A stretch of DNA of 64,000 nucleotides from Aminobacter aganoensis (GTDB lineage: Bacteria > Pseudomonadota > Alphaproteobacteria > Rhizobiales > Rhizobiaceae). The DNA lies in contig NZ_JACHOU010000001.1 in the NCBI RefSeq assembly GCF_014206975.1, positions 310,001-374,000 on the forward strand. The letters are read 5' to 3'. Made by a program: the position numbers and the translations under genes. Of this stretch, positions 38,340 to 47,719 are shown piece after piece. How positions within the stretch are numbered: position 1 is the first letter of the stretch; every line of letters begins with the position of its first letter. Below the pieces are notes generated by a model. That model ran no database searches and was not told the DNA's origin. It saw only the letters and a list, made by a program, of their open reading frames with translations.

Positions 38340-39098
38340 ATGATCGGCGATTCCTTCTCCATGACCGGCCCCCTGAGCGGCCTCGACATTGCGGCGCTGG
38401 CGTTCTTCCTCGCCGGCTGGATTTTCCATGCACTTGGCGCCGAGGGGCATATCGTCAGGCGCCTGTCGCTGACCCGCGCCATGAATGCCCAGCGAGCCGC
38501 CTGGATGGCAACGATGGCCCGGCGCGAGGTCAGGATCGTCGACACGTCGATCATGAACGGCCTGCAGCAAGGCACCGCCTTCTTTGCCTCGAGTTCGCTG
38601 ATCGCCGTCGGCGGCTGCTTCGCCCTACTTGGCGCCTCCGACCGCGTGCTGGCCATACTGAGCGACGTGCCCCTGGCGGGCGCCACCGCGCGTCCCCTGT
38701 TCGAGATCAAGGTCATCGGCCTGATCATCATCCTGGCCTATTCGTTCTTCAAGTTCGGCTGGGCCTACAGGCTGTTCAACTACTGCTCGATCCTGATCGG
38801 CGCGGTGCCCCAGCTCGGCTCGCGCAGCGAACCGGACGCCGAGATCGAAACCGCGGTGTTGCGGGCGACGCGCATGAACCAGCTCGCCGGCAAGCATTTC
38901 AACGCCGGCCTGCGCGGTGTGTTCTTCTCGATCGGCTATCTCGGCTGGTTCATCGACCCGCGCGTGTTTTTCCTCACCACGGTCATTCTGCTCGGCGTGC
39001 TGATCCGACGCCAGTTCTTCTCCGAGGCGCGCAAGGCGGTCCTGGTTCAGGACTCCGGGCCTGGCAACGGGCTGTCGATCCGGCCGGACAGCCAATAG
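38340..39098 (+). CDS. DUF599 family membrane protein
   Basis: Integral membrane protein of 252 aa with about five hydrophobic segments. Typical DUF599 features are FHALGAEGHIVRR-like sequence after the first helix, MARREVRIVDTSIMNGLQQGTAFFAS, and FKFGWAYRLFNYCSILIGAVP. The ATG at 38340 is chosen; an ATG at 38361 is possible and neither has a strong ribosome-binding site. The last 52 nt overlap the convergent ydcF-like gene. Function unknown. Confidence 0.85.
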   Translation: MIGDSFSMTGPLSGLDIAALAFFLAGWIFHALGAEGHIVRRLSLTRAMNAQRAAWMATMARREVRIVDTSIMNGLQQGTAFFASSSLIAVGGCFALLGASDRVLAILSDVPLAGATARPLFEIKVIGLIIILAYSFFKFGWAYRLFNYCSILIGAVPQLGSRSEPDAEIETAVLRATRMNQLAGKHFNAGLRGVFFSIGYLGWFIDPRVFFLTTVILLGVLIRRQFFSEARKAVLVQDSGPGNGLSIRPDSQ

Positions 39099-39844
39099 GC
39101 CACGAGCCCGATCCACTCGCGCACCGCCATCGTCGTGTTCTGGAGCGAATCGGCAGGGTTGTCGGTGAACAGGCCGACGCCCTCCTCGCCCGACGTGCGG
39201 TAGTCGACCGGCCAGGCAACGACGGAGAACTCCGCCTTGGCAAACAGCGCCATCGACCGCGGCATGTGGAATGCAGAGGTGACCAGCAGCCAGGTTTCGC
39301 CGGGCCTGGGCGTGACCAGTTCTTTCGAGAACAGTGCATTCTCGTAGGTGTTGCGCGAGCGGTTCTCGAGGATCAGCCGATCGCGTGAAACGCCGAGCGC
39401 CTCGAGCAGGCGTGGAGCCGTGTCGGCGTCGCCCTCGCCGTCCAGCATCAGTGCGCCGCTGCCGCCCGACACCACGATCCTGGCCGCGGGATAACGACGG
39501 GCCAATATGGCCGTCTCGACGAAGCGGTCGCCGCCGCTGTTGAGTTCGTAGCCGCCGCGCGCAAGGTTGATGGCACCCTCGAAACCACCGCCGAGCACAA
39601 CGACACCGTCGACCTGTTCGGGAACCGGCGGGCGCGGAAACCGCTCTTCGAGCGGGTTGAGCATGAGTGCGCCAAGCGACGTCCAGGCAGCGGCTGCCAG
39701 GAGCAGTGCCGCAAACAGTGTCGCAGCACGAAACAGGCGCCGCCGGCCGAAGTAGCTGACGATCAGCCCGGCCAGCAGCAGAAGGATTGCAAGATTGAGC
39801 GGCTGGGCGAAGAACCAGAAGATCTTGGACAGATAGAAAAACAA
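39047..39844 (-). CDS. YdcF/ElyC family protein (DUF218)
   Basis: Inner-membrane protein of 265 aa. Two N-terminal membrane segments (residues 8-55) precede a DUF218 domain with VDGVVVLGGGFEGAINLARGG, IVVSGGSGALMLDG, SRNTYENALFSKEL and WLLVTSAFHMPRSMALFAKA. Relatives such as ElyC and SanA affect envelope or lipid-carrier homeostasis. The start is TTG with AGGCGG upstream. The 3' end overlaps DUF599 by 52 nt on the opposite strand. Confidence 0.9.
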   Translation of the reverse strand: MFFYLSKIFWFFAQPLNLAILLLLAGLIVSYFGRRRLFRAATLFAALLLAAAAWTSLGALMLNPLEERFPRPPVPEQVDGVVVLGGGFEGAINLARGGYELNSGGDRFVETAILARRYPAARIVVSGGSGALMLDGEGDADTAPRLLEALGVSRDRLILENRSRNTYENALFSKELVTPRPGETWLLVTSAFHMPRSMALFAKAEFSVVAWPVDYRTSGEEGVGLFTDNPADSLQNTTMAVREWIGLVAYWLSGRIDSPLPGPES

Positions 39845-39886
39845 ATCGTATTGCCGCCTGTGCTGTGAGTCTCGACGGCAAATTTA

Positions 39887-40573
39887 TTACATCGCGAGTT
39901 CGTAAAGAACGACCCCGGTCCTAGACGACATCAGCTGCGTCACGTGCCCTGCCTGCACCAGGGCGGCAAGAAGTTCCCTTACCCTCTCCTTGCTCATGCC
40001 GGTTTCCTTGGAGATTCCGGTGATCGTACGGCGCCGGTAAGCCATGTTGTTCAGCGACGCCACGATCTGCTTTTCGTCGGCCGACATCGGAGGCAGGTCC
40101 GCCGGCGGCTTGACTGCCTGGATCTTCGCGCCCGGCATGCCCTGGTCGCCGGCCTCGATCTGCTCGGAAATCAGCTCCAGATTGCTTTCGGCCTTTTCAC
40201 CGACCTTCTCGATCTTCGATTCATTCTTCTTGGCGAGGTTCAGCGCCTTTTGCGCCAGGCTCTCGATGAAATTCGGGGCCGTCGCCCCGGCCAGGACACA
40301 GAAGCCGGCGACGATGAGGATCTTGCCGGCGACAGACGAAAGCGACTGCGCGGTCAGGATGTCGGTCATGATGTTGTTGTTGGCGATCGACAGGAACAGC
40401 GGAACCACCAGCGCCGCCGCCGCCCCGAGGACCAGCACCGACCAGACGGTGTTCAGATCCCAGGGCCGCCCGGCGATCTCGGTCTCTTTCGCCGACTCGA
40501 AATTGGCGGCGTATCTGGCGCAGCATCCCAGCCAGCCGGACGCGAGCATCGCAATGACCAAACCGAAGAGCAT
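39887..40573 (-). CDS. Membrane-anchored protein with helical stalk and C-terminal winged-helix-like domain
   Basis: Protein of 228 aa. The start at 40573 is fixed by GGGAGGGG 5 nt upstream; an earlier ATG lacks any site. Three hydrophobic segments (MLFGLVIAMLASGWLGC; TVWSVLVLGAAAALVVPLFL; AGKILIVAGFCVLAGA) precede a charged helix (KKNESKIEKVGEKAESNLELIS). The C terminus (MSADEKQIVASLNN to VVLYELAM) reads like a MarR-type winged helix. It resembles proteins annotated as YEATS-associated helix-containing. No YEATS domain gene is nearby. Function unknown. Confidence 0.7.
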   Translation of the reverse strand: MLFGLVIAMLASGWLGCCARYAANFESAKETEIAGRPWDLNTVWSVLVLGAAAALVVPLFLSIANNNIMTDILTAQSLSSVAGKILIVAGFCVLAGATAPNFIESLAQKALNLAKKNESKIEKVGEKAESNLELISEQIEAGDQGMPGAKIQAVKPPADLPPMSADEKQIVASLNNMAYRRRTITGISKETGMSKERVRELLAALVQAGHVTQLMSSRTGVVLYELAM

Positions 40574-40633
40574 CGCAACCCCTCCCGAAATGCCATTCAG
40601 CATATCGGAAGTTGCGTAAAATTCAACAATCTA

Positions 40634-40647
40634 CTTGCAGTTGCAAG
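40634..40647. promoter_or_regulatory. Near-perfect palindrome CTTGCA-GT-TGCAAG
   Basis: A 6-2-6 inverted repeat 61 nt upstream of the membrane winged-helix gene and 37 nt past the gatA stop. The position suits an operator for the downstream minus-strand gene. The binder is unknown, although autoregulation by the encoded winged-helix protein is possible. Confidence 0.45.
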
Positions 40648-40683
40648 ACTATGGAGCCTGCCGTTCAGGCGCGGCCCATGCGT

Positions 40684-42249
40684 CTACCACCACTTCTCCG
40701 GCTGGAAGCGGCCAGCAGCCTGCTCGATGACGTTCGCCGTCTGGAACAGCGTTTCCTCGTCGAACGGCCGGCCGATGAGCTGCAAGCCGAGCGGCAGGCC
40801 ATGACCGTCGAGGCCGGCGGGAACCGCAATGCCCGGCAGGCCGGCCATGTTGACCGTCACCGTGAAGATGTCGTTGAGGTACATCTTGACCGGATCGGCG
40901 GCCATGTCCTGGTCGGCGATGCCGAAGGCGGCCGACGGCGTTGCCGGTGTCAGGATAACGTCGACGCCGGCGGCGAAGGCCTGCTCGAAATCGCGCTTGA
41001 TCAGCGTGCGCACCTTCTGCGCCTGCAGGTAGTAGGCGTCGTAGTAACCGGCCGACAGCACATAGGTGCCGATCATGATGCGGCGCTTGACCTCGCGGCC
41101 GAAACCGGCGGCGCGGGTGTTCTCGTACATCTCGATGATGTCCTTGCCCGGCACGCGCAGGCCATAGCGGACACCGTCATAGCGGGCGAGGTTCGACGAC
41201 GCTTCGGCTGGCGCCACGATGTAATAGGCCGGCAGCGCGTATTTGGTGTGCGGCAGCGAGATGTCGACGATCTCGGCGCCGGCGTCCTTGAGCCAGGCAA
41301 TGCCCTTCTGCCACAGCGCCTCGATGTCGTCGGGCATGCCGTCGACGCGGTATTCCCTGGGAATGCCGATCTTCATGCCCTTGACCGACTTGCCGATCGC
41401 CGCCTCGTAGTCCGGCACCGGCAGGTCGACGGAGGTGGTGTCCTTGGCATCGACCGAAGCCATCGACTTGAGCAGGATGGCGGCGTCGCGCACGTCGCGG
41501 GCGATCGGGCCGGCCTGGTCGAGCGACGAGGCGAAGGCAACCGTGCCCCAGCGCGAGACGCGGCCATAGGTCGGCTTGATGCCGACGGTGCCGGTGAAGG
41601 CCGCCGGCTGGCGGATCGAGCCGCCGGTGTCGGTGGCGGTGGCACCGGCGCACAGGAAGGCCGAAACCGCGGCAGCCGAGCCGCCGGACGAGCCGCCGGG
41701 CACCAGCTGCATGTTGTCGTAGCTGCGGCTTTCCTCGACGCCGCCGGGCTGGACAAATCCGCTGCCGCCATCGTGGAAGGTCGGCTTGACGGTGGTCTGC
41801 ACGCGCGAACGCCGCCACGGATTGACCACCGGGCCGTAATAGGAGGTCTCGTTGGACGAGCCCATGGCGAACTCGTCCATGTTGAGCTTGCCGAGCATCA
41901 CCGCGCCATCGGCCCAGAGATTGGCCGTGACGGTCGATTCGTAGCGCGGCTCGAAGCCGTCGAGCACATGGCTGCAGGCCTGGGTGTGCACGCCCTCGGT
42001 AGCGAACAGGTCCTTGATGCCGAGCGGGATGCCTTCGAGTGCACCGCCCTCGCCCCTGGCGAGCCTGGTGTCCGATGCCTTGGCCATGTCGCGCGCCTTG
42101 TCGGGCGTGGTGGCGACATAGGCATTGAAGGTCGGATTGGCCTGCTCGATGGCCGAGACATAGGCCTCCGTCAGTTCGGAGGCGGTGATCTCCTTGCCGC
42201 GCAGCTTCTCGCGCGCTTCGGCAATCGTCAGTCGGGTCAGATCGGTCAT
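40684..42249 (-). CDS. gatA: Aspartyl/glutamyl-tRNA amidotransferase subunit A
   Basis: Glutaminase subunit of GatCAB, 521 aa, which liberates ammonia to amidate mischarged Glu-tRNA(Gln) and Asp-tRNA(Asn). The amidase signature is complete: catalytic Lys in [10 protein letters not shown], then [12 protein letters not shown], and the nucleophile Ser in [14 protein letters not shown]. It follows gatC by 69 nt. gatB is not in the window. Confidence 0.97.
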   Translation of the reverse strand: MTDLTRLTIAEAREKLRGKEITASELTEAYVSAIEQANPTFNAYVATTPDKARDMAKASDTRLARGEGGALEGIPLGIKDLFATEGVHTQACSHVLDGFEPRYESTVTANLWADGAVMLGKLNMDEFAMGSSNETSYYGPVVNPWRRSRVQTTVKPTFHDGGSGFVQPGGVEESRSYDNMQLVPGGSSGGSAAAVSAFLCAGATATDTGGSIRQPAAFTGTVGIKPTYGRVSRWGTVAFASSLDQAGPIARDVRDAAILLKSMASVDAKDTTSVDLPVPDYEAAIGKSVKGMKIGIPREYRVDGMPDDIEALWQKGIAWLKDAGAEIVDISLPHTKYALPAYYIVAPAEASSNLARYDGVRYGLRVPGKDIIEMYENTRAAGFGREVKRRIMIGTYVLSAGYYDAYYLQAQKVRTLIKRDFEQAFAAGVDVILTPATPSAAFGIADQDMAADPVKMYLNDIFTVTVNMAGLPGIAVPAGLDGHGLPLGLQLIGRPFDEETLFQTANVIEQAAGRFQPEKWW

Positions 42250-42318
42250 GGCGAAATCACTTCGGTGTCAGGCAGCCGAAAGCTGCTTTTGATGGAATGC
42301 GGAATGGACGGCCAGGGC

Positions 42319-42606
42319 CTACTCCACCACTTTCGGCACGAGGAAGAAATTCTCGTCGGTCGCCGGCGCATTGGCGACGATGTCGGCAGCCTTGTTGCCG
42401 TCGGTGACGGCGTCGACGCGCTTCTTCATCTCCATCGGCGTGACCGACGTCATCGGCTCGACGCCCGAGACGTCGACCTCGTTGAGTTGCTCGACAAAGC
42501 CGAGGATGGCGTTCAATTCGCCGGTCATGCGCTGAGCGTCGTCTTCGCTCACCGCGATGCGGGCGAGATGCGCGACGCGCTTGACGGTCTTGAGATCAAC
42601 GGACAT
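42319..42606 (-). CDS. gatC: Aspartyl/glutamyl-tRNA amidotransferase subunit C
   Basis: Small subunit that wraps GatA and GatB, 95 aa. It begins [21 protein letters not shown] and ends with [17 protein letters not shown], the family's signature tail. It is cotranscribed with gatA downstream. Confidence 0.96.
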   Translation of the reverse strand: MSVDLKTVKRVAHLARIAVSEDDAQRMTGELNAILGFVEQLNEVDVSGVEPMTSVTPMEMKKRVDAVTDGNKAADIVANAPATDENFFLVPKVVE

Positions 42607-42689
42607 CGAAAAAACTCCGGAAAGCCGGGAAAATGGTCAGGTCGGGCTATAACGGCGCCGCGCGCGCGGCGCAACATCGATGATCGGGC

Positions 42690-43109
42690 TCACGGCATGG
42701 TGACGCCGTCGCACAGATAATAGGTGCCGGCATTGTTGGTCTGGCCGCCCTCGGCATCGACCGTGCGGACAGAGACGAGATCGAGTTGCGTCGGGCTGAG
42801 CTCGAGGATGGAAAGCGTGTCCGGGAACAGGTGGCCGGGCTCCTGGCAGAGCGCCGTCACCGCCCAAGCCGGCGCACGCGTGGCCCGCGTGACATTGAGG
42901 AACTCGCAATTGTACTCGACGCTTTCGATGCCTTGCGCAGACAGGATCAGGCCGCCGGCGTCGACCACCGTCTGAACCGAATCCTTCTTGGCCTGGGCGC
43001 AGAGTTCTTCGGACTGGAGATACACGCCCTTGATGAAGTCCTCGGCGCTTGCGTCGGAAATGCCGAGCCAGAGCAGGAAAACTGCCGTGGAACCTCGCCA
43101 GTGCCTCAT
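42690..43109 (-). CDS. Hypothetical exported protein
   Basis: Protein of 139 aa with a signal peptide (residues 1-22, ending SDASA) after a good GGGAGGGA ribosome-binding site. The mature part has four Cys (ELCAQ, YNCEF, ALCQE, YLCDG), which suggests two disulfides in the periplasm. It contains SVEYNCEFLNVTRA and GTYYLCDGVTMP near the end. I do not recognise the family. It lies 27 nt after the UPF0173 hydrolase gene in the same direction. Confidence 0.75.
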   Translation of the reverse strand: MRHWRGSTAVFLLWLGISDASAEDFIKGVYLQSEELCAQAKKDSVQTVVDAGGLILSAQGIESVEYNCEFLNVTRATRAPAWAVTALCQEPGHLFPDTLSILELSPTQLDLVSVRTVDAEGGQTNNAGTYYLCDGVTMP

Positions 43110-43136
43110 GCTTCGTCCCTCCCTCCCGGAGATCGG

Positions 43137-43844
43137 TCAGATGTCAATCGCCATGCCGATTTTCGGCTGCACCACATCGACGCCCGAACCATCCATGCCG
43201 TCGACGAACTGTTGCGCCGTCTGGTCGATGATCGGGAAGGTACCGAAGTGGCACGGCACCACCGTCTCGAACTTGAAGAAGCGCCGGCAGGCGAGAGCCG
43301 CCACCGCGCCGCCCATGGTGAAGCGGTCGCCGACGGGCACGAGGCCGATCGCCGGCTGGTGCAGTTCGTTGATCAGCGCCATGTCGGAGAAGATGTCGGT
43401 ATCGCCCATGTGGTAGAGCGTGCGTTCGCCGGCGAAATGCAGCACCAGCCCTCCGGGATTGCCCAGATAGACATTGGTGCCGCCGGGGCCGCCGGCCGAA
43501 GACGAATGTTGCGCGGCAACGAAGGTGGTGGTGAAACCGCCGCAGTCGACGGTACCGCCGATGTTGCCCGGATTGATCACCTTGTCGCTGACGCCCTTGC
43601 CGACGAGATACATGCAGATCTCGAAGTTGGCGACGAGCATGGCGCCGGTGTGGTTCAGGATGGCGGCGGCATCGCCAATATGGTCGTCATGGCCATGGGT
43701 CAGAAGCACATGGGTGACGCCTTCGGCCGCAGATTCCCACGACTTGCCCCAAGAGGGATTGCCGCTCAGGAACGGGTCGATCAGGATCGTGGCGCCTGCC
43801 ACTTCGATGCGGAATGCCGAGTGTCCGTACCAGGTCAGTTTCAT
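43137..43844 (-). CDS. UPF0173 family metal-dependent hydrolase
   Basis: Metallo-beta-lactamase-fold protein of 235 aa. It begins [14 protein letters not shown], has the metal motif [10 protein letters not shown] (HxHxDH) near residue 57, and later metal ligands around [12 protein letters not shown]. The start at 43844 is used rather than the longer frame because it gives the family N terminus. The physiological substrate is unknown. It is divergent from ruvX. Confidence 0.92.
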   Translation of the reverse strand: MKLTWYGHSAFRIEVAGATILIDPFLSGNPSWGKSWESAAEGVTHVLLTHGHDDHIGDAAAILNHTGAMLVANFEICMYLVGKGVSDKVINPGNIGGTVDCGGFTTTFVAAQHSSSAGGPGGTNVYLGNPGGLVLHFAGERTLYHMGDTDIFSDMALINELHQPAIGLVPVGDRFTMGGAVAALACRRFFKFETVVPCHFGTFPIIDQTAQQFVDGMDGSGVDVVQPKIGMAIDI

Positions 43845-43976
43845 CGTTTCGGCGTTCCTCGCAATTTCGTTGGCCAAAGGATAGAACGCACCAAGCGCCT
43901 TTCAAAGGGCCGATACGCAAATTCAAGGTGTTAGCGCTTCCAGCACACGCTCGCCTCAAGTCAGAAGGAACGCCGC

Positions 43977-44462
43977 TTGGCCATCGCTACGATTGAACAA
44001 CTGCCTGAGCTGCTGGCTGGTGGCAAGACGCTGGCCGGTCTTGACCTCGGCGACAAGACGATTGGCGTTGCCGTGTCCGATCGCGGCCTGTCGTTTTCGC
44101 ATCCCCGCCCGGTGATCATCCGCAAGAAGTTCACGCTCGACATCGCAGCCTTGCTCGCCATGCTGGCCAAGGAAAACACCGGCGCGATCGTGATCGGACT
44201 GCCCATCAACATGGACGGCTCCGAGGGGCCCCGCGCCCAGAAATCGCGCGCCTTCGTGCGCAATGCGGCCAATCTGACCGCATTGCCGTTCGTGTTCTGG
44301 GACGAGCGGCTGTCGACGGTGGCGGCGGAGCGCGCGCTGATCGAGATGGACGTTTCGCGCAAGAAGCGCGACGGGCGGATCGATTCGGCCGCCGCCGCCT
44401 TTATCCTGCAAGGCGTATTGGACAGGCTTCAGACGCTGGGTGCCGATTCCGCCGAAGCATAG
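43977..44462 (+). CDS. ruvX: Putative pre-16S rRNA nuclease / Holliday junction resolvase RuvX (YqgF)
   Basis: RNase H-fold nuclease of 161 aa. It shows [17 protein letters not shown] with the first catalytic Asp, [17 protein letters not shown], and the C-terminal [12 protein letters not shown]. In E. coli YqgF processes the 5' end of 16S rRNA. The start is TTG with AGAAGGA upstream. The last 34 nt overlap the convergent DUF6105-like gene. Confidence 0.94.
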   Translation: MAIATIEQLPELLAGGKTLAGLDLGDKTIGVAVSDRGLSFSHPRPVIIRKKFTLDIAALLAMLAKENTGAIVIGLPINMDGSEGPRAQKSRAFVRNAANLTALPFVFWDERLSTVAAERALIEMDVSRKKRDGRIDSAAAAFILQGVLDRLQTLGADSAEA

Positions 44463-44740
44463 CGCGCCCGCAACGTCCTGACCTTTTCCGCGATCTGCTT
44501 GCGGCGCCGGAACGCCCAGATCGCCAGGATCAGCAGCGTGTCGATGACGAACGCCTTGGCCATCATCCACGGGATCGTCACCGGATCGACACCGAGGATC
44601 TCGCCGTAGAGTTCGAAGATGGCAAGGTTGAAGCGGCGCGACAGCATCCAGTAGCCGAAATGCATGTCGTAGATCGACAGGAAGTACCAGCCCCAGAAGA
44701 GCACCAGCGGCGCGGCCCAGAGGGCAAGGATGTAGCGCAT
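44429..44740 (-). CDS. DUF6105-like small membrane protein
   Basis: Protein of 103 aa with two hydrophobic segments ([21 protein letters not shown] and [16 protein letters not shown]) and a basic C terminus. The pattern fits a small rhizobial membrane family that I recall as DUF6105. The start at 44740 (MRYILALW) is preferred to the longer frame from 44761. The 3' end overlaps ruvX by 34 nt on the opposite strand. Function unknown. Confidence 0.7.
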   Translation of the reverse strand: MRYILALWAAPLVLFWGWYFLSIYDMHFGYWMLSRRFNLAIFELYGEILGVDPVTIPWMMAKAFVIDTLLILAIWAFRRRKQIAEKVRTLRARYASAESAPSV

Positions 44741-44909
44741 CAGGCGTTCCTCCGCGCACATGGCGAGGTCGCGTCAATGTCTGGCAACTGGTTCAACAAC
44801 ACCCGCATCGGGATTCCCACTACTTTGCAAAAGACAGTGGGCTCTTCGATTGCGCGGCGCAACGTAAACCATTTGTTAAGGTTAACAGGCGCGAGGCGGC
44901 GCGACCCCG

Positions 44910-44933
44910 GTGCTGCCGTAAAACCGGCAGCAC
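44910..44933. other. 9-bp hairpin after the acyl-CoA dehydrogenase gene
   Basis: GTGCTGCCG (44910-44918) pairs with CGGCAGCAC (44925-44933) around TAAAAC, starting 6 nt past the stop codon at 44940. No T-run follows on the minus strand, so it is either a factor-assisted terminator or an mRNA-end stabiliser. Confidence 0.6.
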
Positions 44934-44939
44934 GGCGGG

Positions 44940-46568
44940 TCAGCCGACCTGTGGATAGAGCGTATCGATGATCAGCCGCGAATCGTGGCGGGCGTCGAGC
45001 ATTCCATAAGTGCCGCGCCACTGCCCGGCGAGCCGGGTCTCGATGAAGGCATCGGCGATGCGCCCTGCCCCCATGCGGCGCAACTCGGCGGCCGCAGCCG
45101 AAATCGCCAGTTGTTCGGTCAGGATGCGCGCGGAGCCTTCGTCGGAGCTTGCGACCTGCATCGCCGCACGCAACACGCCCAGGATGCTCCGGCCGCCTGC
45201 GCCGAGATCGCGCTCGATGCTCGCCAGCACGTCGTCGAACAGTCCCGGCGCCCGGCCCAGCACGCGCAGCACGTCGAGCGCCATGACGTTGCCCGAGCCT
45301 TCCCAGATCGCGTTGACCGGCGCTTCGCGATAATAGCGCGCCAGCGGCGCCTCCTCGACATAGCCATTGCCGCCGAGGCATTCCATCGCCTCATAGAGGA
45401 GCGGCGGCGCGATCTTGCAGACCCAGTATTTGACGACCGGGGTCATGGCGCGTGCAAAGGCCGCCTCGCCGCGGTCGGAGGCCGCTTCGTCGAACGAGCG
45501 CGCGAGGCGGAAAGCAAGTGCCGTCGCCCCGGCGACATCGAGTGCCATGTCGGCCAGCACGCGCTGCATCAGCGGCTGGTCGACGAGATTGGCGCCGAAC
45601 ACCTGGCGGTGGCGGGTATGGTGGACCGCTTCCGCGAGCCCTGCCCGCATGATCGCCGACGACGCGACCGCACAATCGAGGCGCGTCAGCGTCACCATGT
45701 CCATGATCGTCTTGACGCCGCCGCCGGGTTCACCGACCAGATCGCCGAGGGCACCCTGGATCTCGACCTCGGACGAGGCATTGGAACGGTTGCCGAGCTT
45801 GTCCTTGAGCCGCTGGAACTGCAGCCCGTTGGCCGAACCGTCGCTCAGGATGCGCGGAACCAGAAAGCACGACAGCCCTTCCGGCGCTTGCGCCAGCATC
45901 AGGAAGGCGTCCGACATCGGCGCCGACATGAACCACTTGTGGCCGTTGAGACGATAGAAGCTGCCGCCGGCGCGTTCTGCCCTGGTGGTGTTGGCGCGCA
46001 CGTCGGTACCGCCCTGCCGCTCGGTCATCCCCATGCCCAGCGTCAGCCCGGCCTTCTCGACAGGCGGCTTCTGCGCCTGGTCGTATTTGCGGGTGGTGAC
46101 GCGCGGTGCCCATTCGCGGAACAGCTTCGGGCTCGCCATCAGCGCTGCCAGCGACGCGTTGGTCATCGTGATCGGGCACAGATGCCCGCATTCGAGTTGC
46201 GCGGTCAGGTAGAAGCGCGCGGCCCGAACCTGATGGCGCCGGCCGACTTCCGTGCCACCGTTCTCCCAGACGGACGAATGCAGCCCGCCCGCGACCGAGC
46301 GGCGCATCAACGCATGATAGGCCGGATGAAACTCGACCTGGTCGATGCGGCGGCCCTGGCGATCATGTGTCCTGAGCTTCGGCACCTCGCTGTTGGCGAG
46401 CCGCGCCAGGTCCTGCGCCTCATGGGTCAGCACGAAGCGGCCGAGGCCGTCGAGGTCGCGCCGGACCGGCTCGGAAAAGCTCTCTGCAATCTGGATCAGC
46501 AGCGGGTCGCCGCGCCAGGCATTGCTGCCCGTCAGCGGAGGGGGCTGGTTCGGCACGTCCTGCGTCAC
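44940..46568 (-). CDS. Acyl-CoA dehydrogenase family protein, AidB type
   Basis: Flavoprotein of 542 aa, longer than usual acyl-CoA dehydrogenases and matching the AidB (alkylation-response) branch. It begins with the AidB-like TGSNAWRGDPLLIQIAESF and has LTLGMGMTERQGGTDVRAN, YRLNGHKWFMSAPMSDAFL (FAD region) and ECLGGNGYVEEAPLARYYRE. The GTG at 46568 follows GAAGGA and is favoured over a GTG at 46601. There is no adjacent ada or alkA gene, so a DNA-repair role is not supported by context. Confidence 0.92.
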   Translation of the reverse strand: MTQDVPNQPPPLTGSNAWRGDPLLIQIAESFSEPVRRDLDGLGRFVLTHEAQDLARLANSEVPKLRTHDRQGRRIDQVEFHPAYHALMRRSVAGGLHSSVWENGGTEVGRRHQVRAARFYLTAQLECGHLCPITMTNASLAALMASPKLFREWAPRVTTRKYDQAQKPPVEKAGLTLGMGMTERQGGTDVRANTTRAERAGGSFYRLNGHKWFMSAPMSDAFLMLAQAPEGLSCFLVPRILSDGSANGLQFQRLKDKLGNRSNASSEVEIQGALGDLVGEPGGGVKTIMDMVTLTRLDCAVASSAIMRAGLAEAVHHTRHRQVFGANLVDQPLMQRVLADMALDVAGATALAFRLARSFDEAASDRGEAAFARAMTPVVKYWVCKIAPPLLYEAMECLGGNGYVEEAPLARYYREAPVNAIWEGSGNVMALDVLRVLGRAPGLFDDVLASIERDLGAGGRSILGVLRAAMQVASSDEGSARILTEQLAISAAAAELRRMGAGRIADAFIETRLAGQWRGTYGMLDARHDSRLIIDTLYPQVG

Positions 46569-46753
46569 GCCTTGTCCTTCATCGGTGTGGGCGACGGGCA
46601 CGAATCCGCAGCCATTGGCCGGCTTTATAGCCGAAATGCTTATCGATAGCTTATGGCCCAGCTTGCAGACGACGAAAATCCCGTGGGAGAACTTTCATGA
46701 TCGAAATGCCGGCTTGCGGGCCACTTAAGCACAGCCTATAGCAGCGCCTTGAG

Positions 46754-47719
46754 ATGACAGACCTTTCGTCCCTGCCGCCCTACCCGCACCGCCATCTTCT
46801 TGGCATCCGCGACCTTTCTCCATTTGACATCGAATTGCTGCTCGACCGGGCCGATGCCGCGGTGTCGATCTCGCGTCAGCCGGAGAAAAAGACGTCGAGG
46901 CTGCGCGGACGCACCCAGATCAACCTGTTCTACGAAGCCTCGACGCGCACGCAGTCGTCGTTCGAGCTCGCCGGCAAGCGCCTCGGCGCCGACGTCATGA
47001 ACATGTCGGTGGCGAGCTCGTCCGTAAAGAAGGGCGAAACGCTGATCGACACGGCGATGACGCTGAATGCCATGCGGCCCGACATCCTGATCATCCGTCA
47101 CCAGTCGGCGGGTGCCGCCGCTCTGCTCGCGCAGAAGGTCGGTTGCTCGGTGGTCAATGCCGGCGACGGTGCGCATGAGCACCCCACGCAGGCGCTGCTC
47201 GACGCCCTGACGATCCGCCGCGCCAAGGGCAGCATCGCCCGGCTGACGGTGGCGATCTGCGGCGACATCCTGCACTCGCGTGTTGCGCGCTCCAACATCC
47301 TGCTGCTCAACGCGCTCGGCGCGCGCGTCCGTGTCGTGGCACCTTCGACCCTGCTTCCCTCGGGCATCGCCCAGATGGGCGTCGAGGTGACGCAGTCGAT
47401 GGCCGATGGCCTCAAGGATGCCGACGTCGTCATGATGCTGCGCCTGCAGCGCGAGCGCATGGCCGGCGCTTTCGTGCCCTCGGTGCGCGAATATTTCCGC
47501 TACTACGGCCTCGATGCCGAAAAGCTGAAGGCGGCCAAGCCCGACGCGCTGGTGATGCATCCCGGCCCGATGAACCGCGGCGTCGAGATCGCCTCGGAGA
47601 TCGCCGACGGGCCGCAAAGCGTCATCCAGGAACAGGTGGAGATGGGCGTCGCCGTGCGCATGGCGGTGATGGAAGCGCTGCTCGACCCGCGCCGCAACCG
47701 CGATGGACAGAACGCATGA
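46754..47719 (+). CDS. pyrB: Aspartate carbamoyltransferase catalytic subunit
   Basis: Makes carbamoyl-aspartate in pyrimidine synthesis, 321 aa. The carbamoyl-phosphate site is [20 protein letters not shown], and [16 protein letters not shown] and [12 protein letters not shown] are typical. No pyrI is present. It overlaps the inactive dihydroorotase homologue by 4 nt (ATGA), as in the Pseudomonas class A complex where the two subunits assemble together. Confidence 0.97.
   Translation: MTDLSSLPPYPHRHLLGIRDLSPFDIELLLDRADAAVSISRQPEKKTSRLRGRTQINLFYEASTRTQSSFELAGKRLGADVMNMSVASSSVKKGETLIDTAMTLNAMRPDILIIRHQSAGAAALLAQKVGCSVVNAGDGAHEHPTQALLDALTIRRAKGSIARLTVAICGDILHSRVARSNILLLNALGARVRVVAPSTLLPSGIAQMGVEVTQSMADGLKDADVVMMLRLQRERMAGAFVPSVREYFRYYGLDAEKLKAAKPDALVMHPGPMNRGVEIASEIADGPQSVIQEQVEMGVAVRMAVMEALLDPRRNRDGQNA

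Noticed and set aside
40612-42720. 702-aa plus-strand open frame opposite gatA and gatC
   Set aside because: It covers two well-supported minus-strand genes and carries no domain.
44985-46649. 554-aa plus-strand open frame opposite the acyl-CoA dehydrogenase gene
   Set aside because: The minus-strand product has clear FAD and acyl-CoA dehydrogenase motifs; the antisense product does not resemble any protein family.
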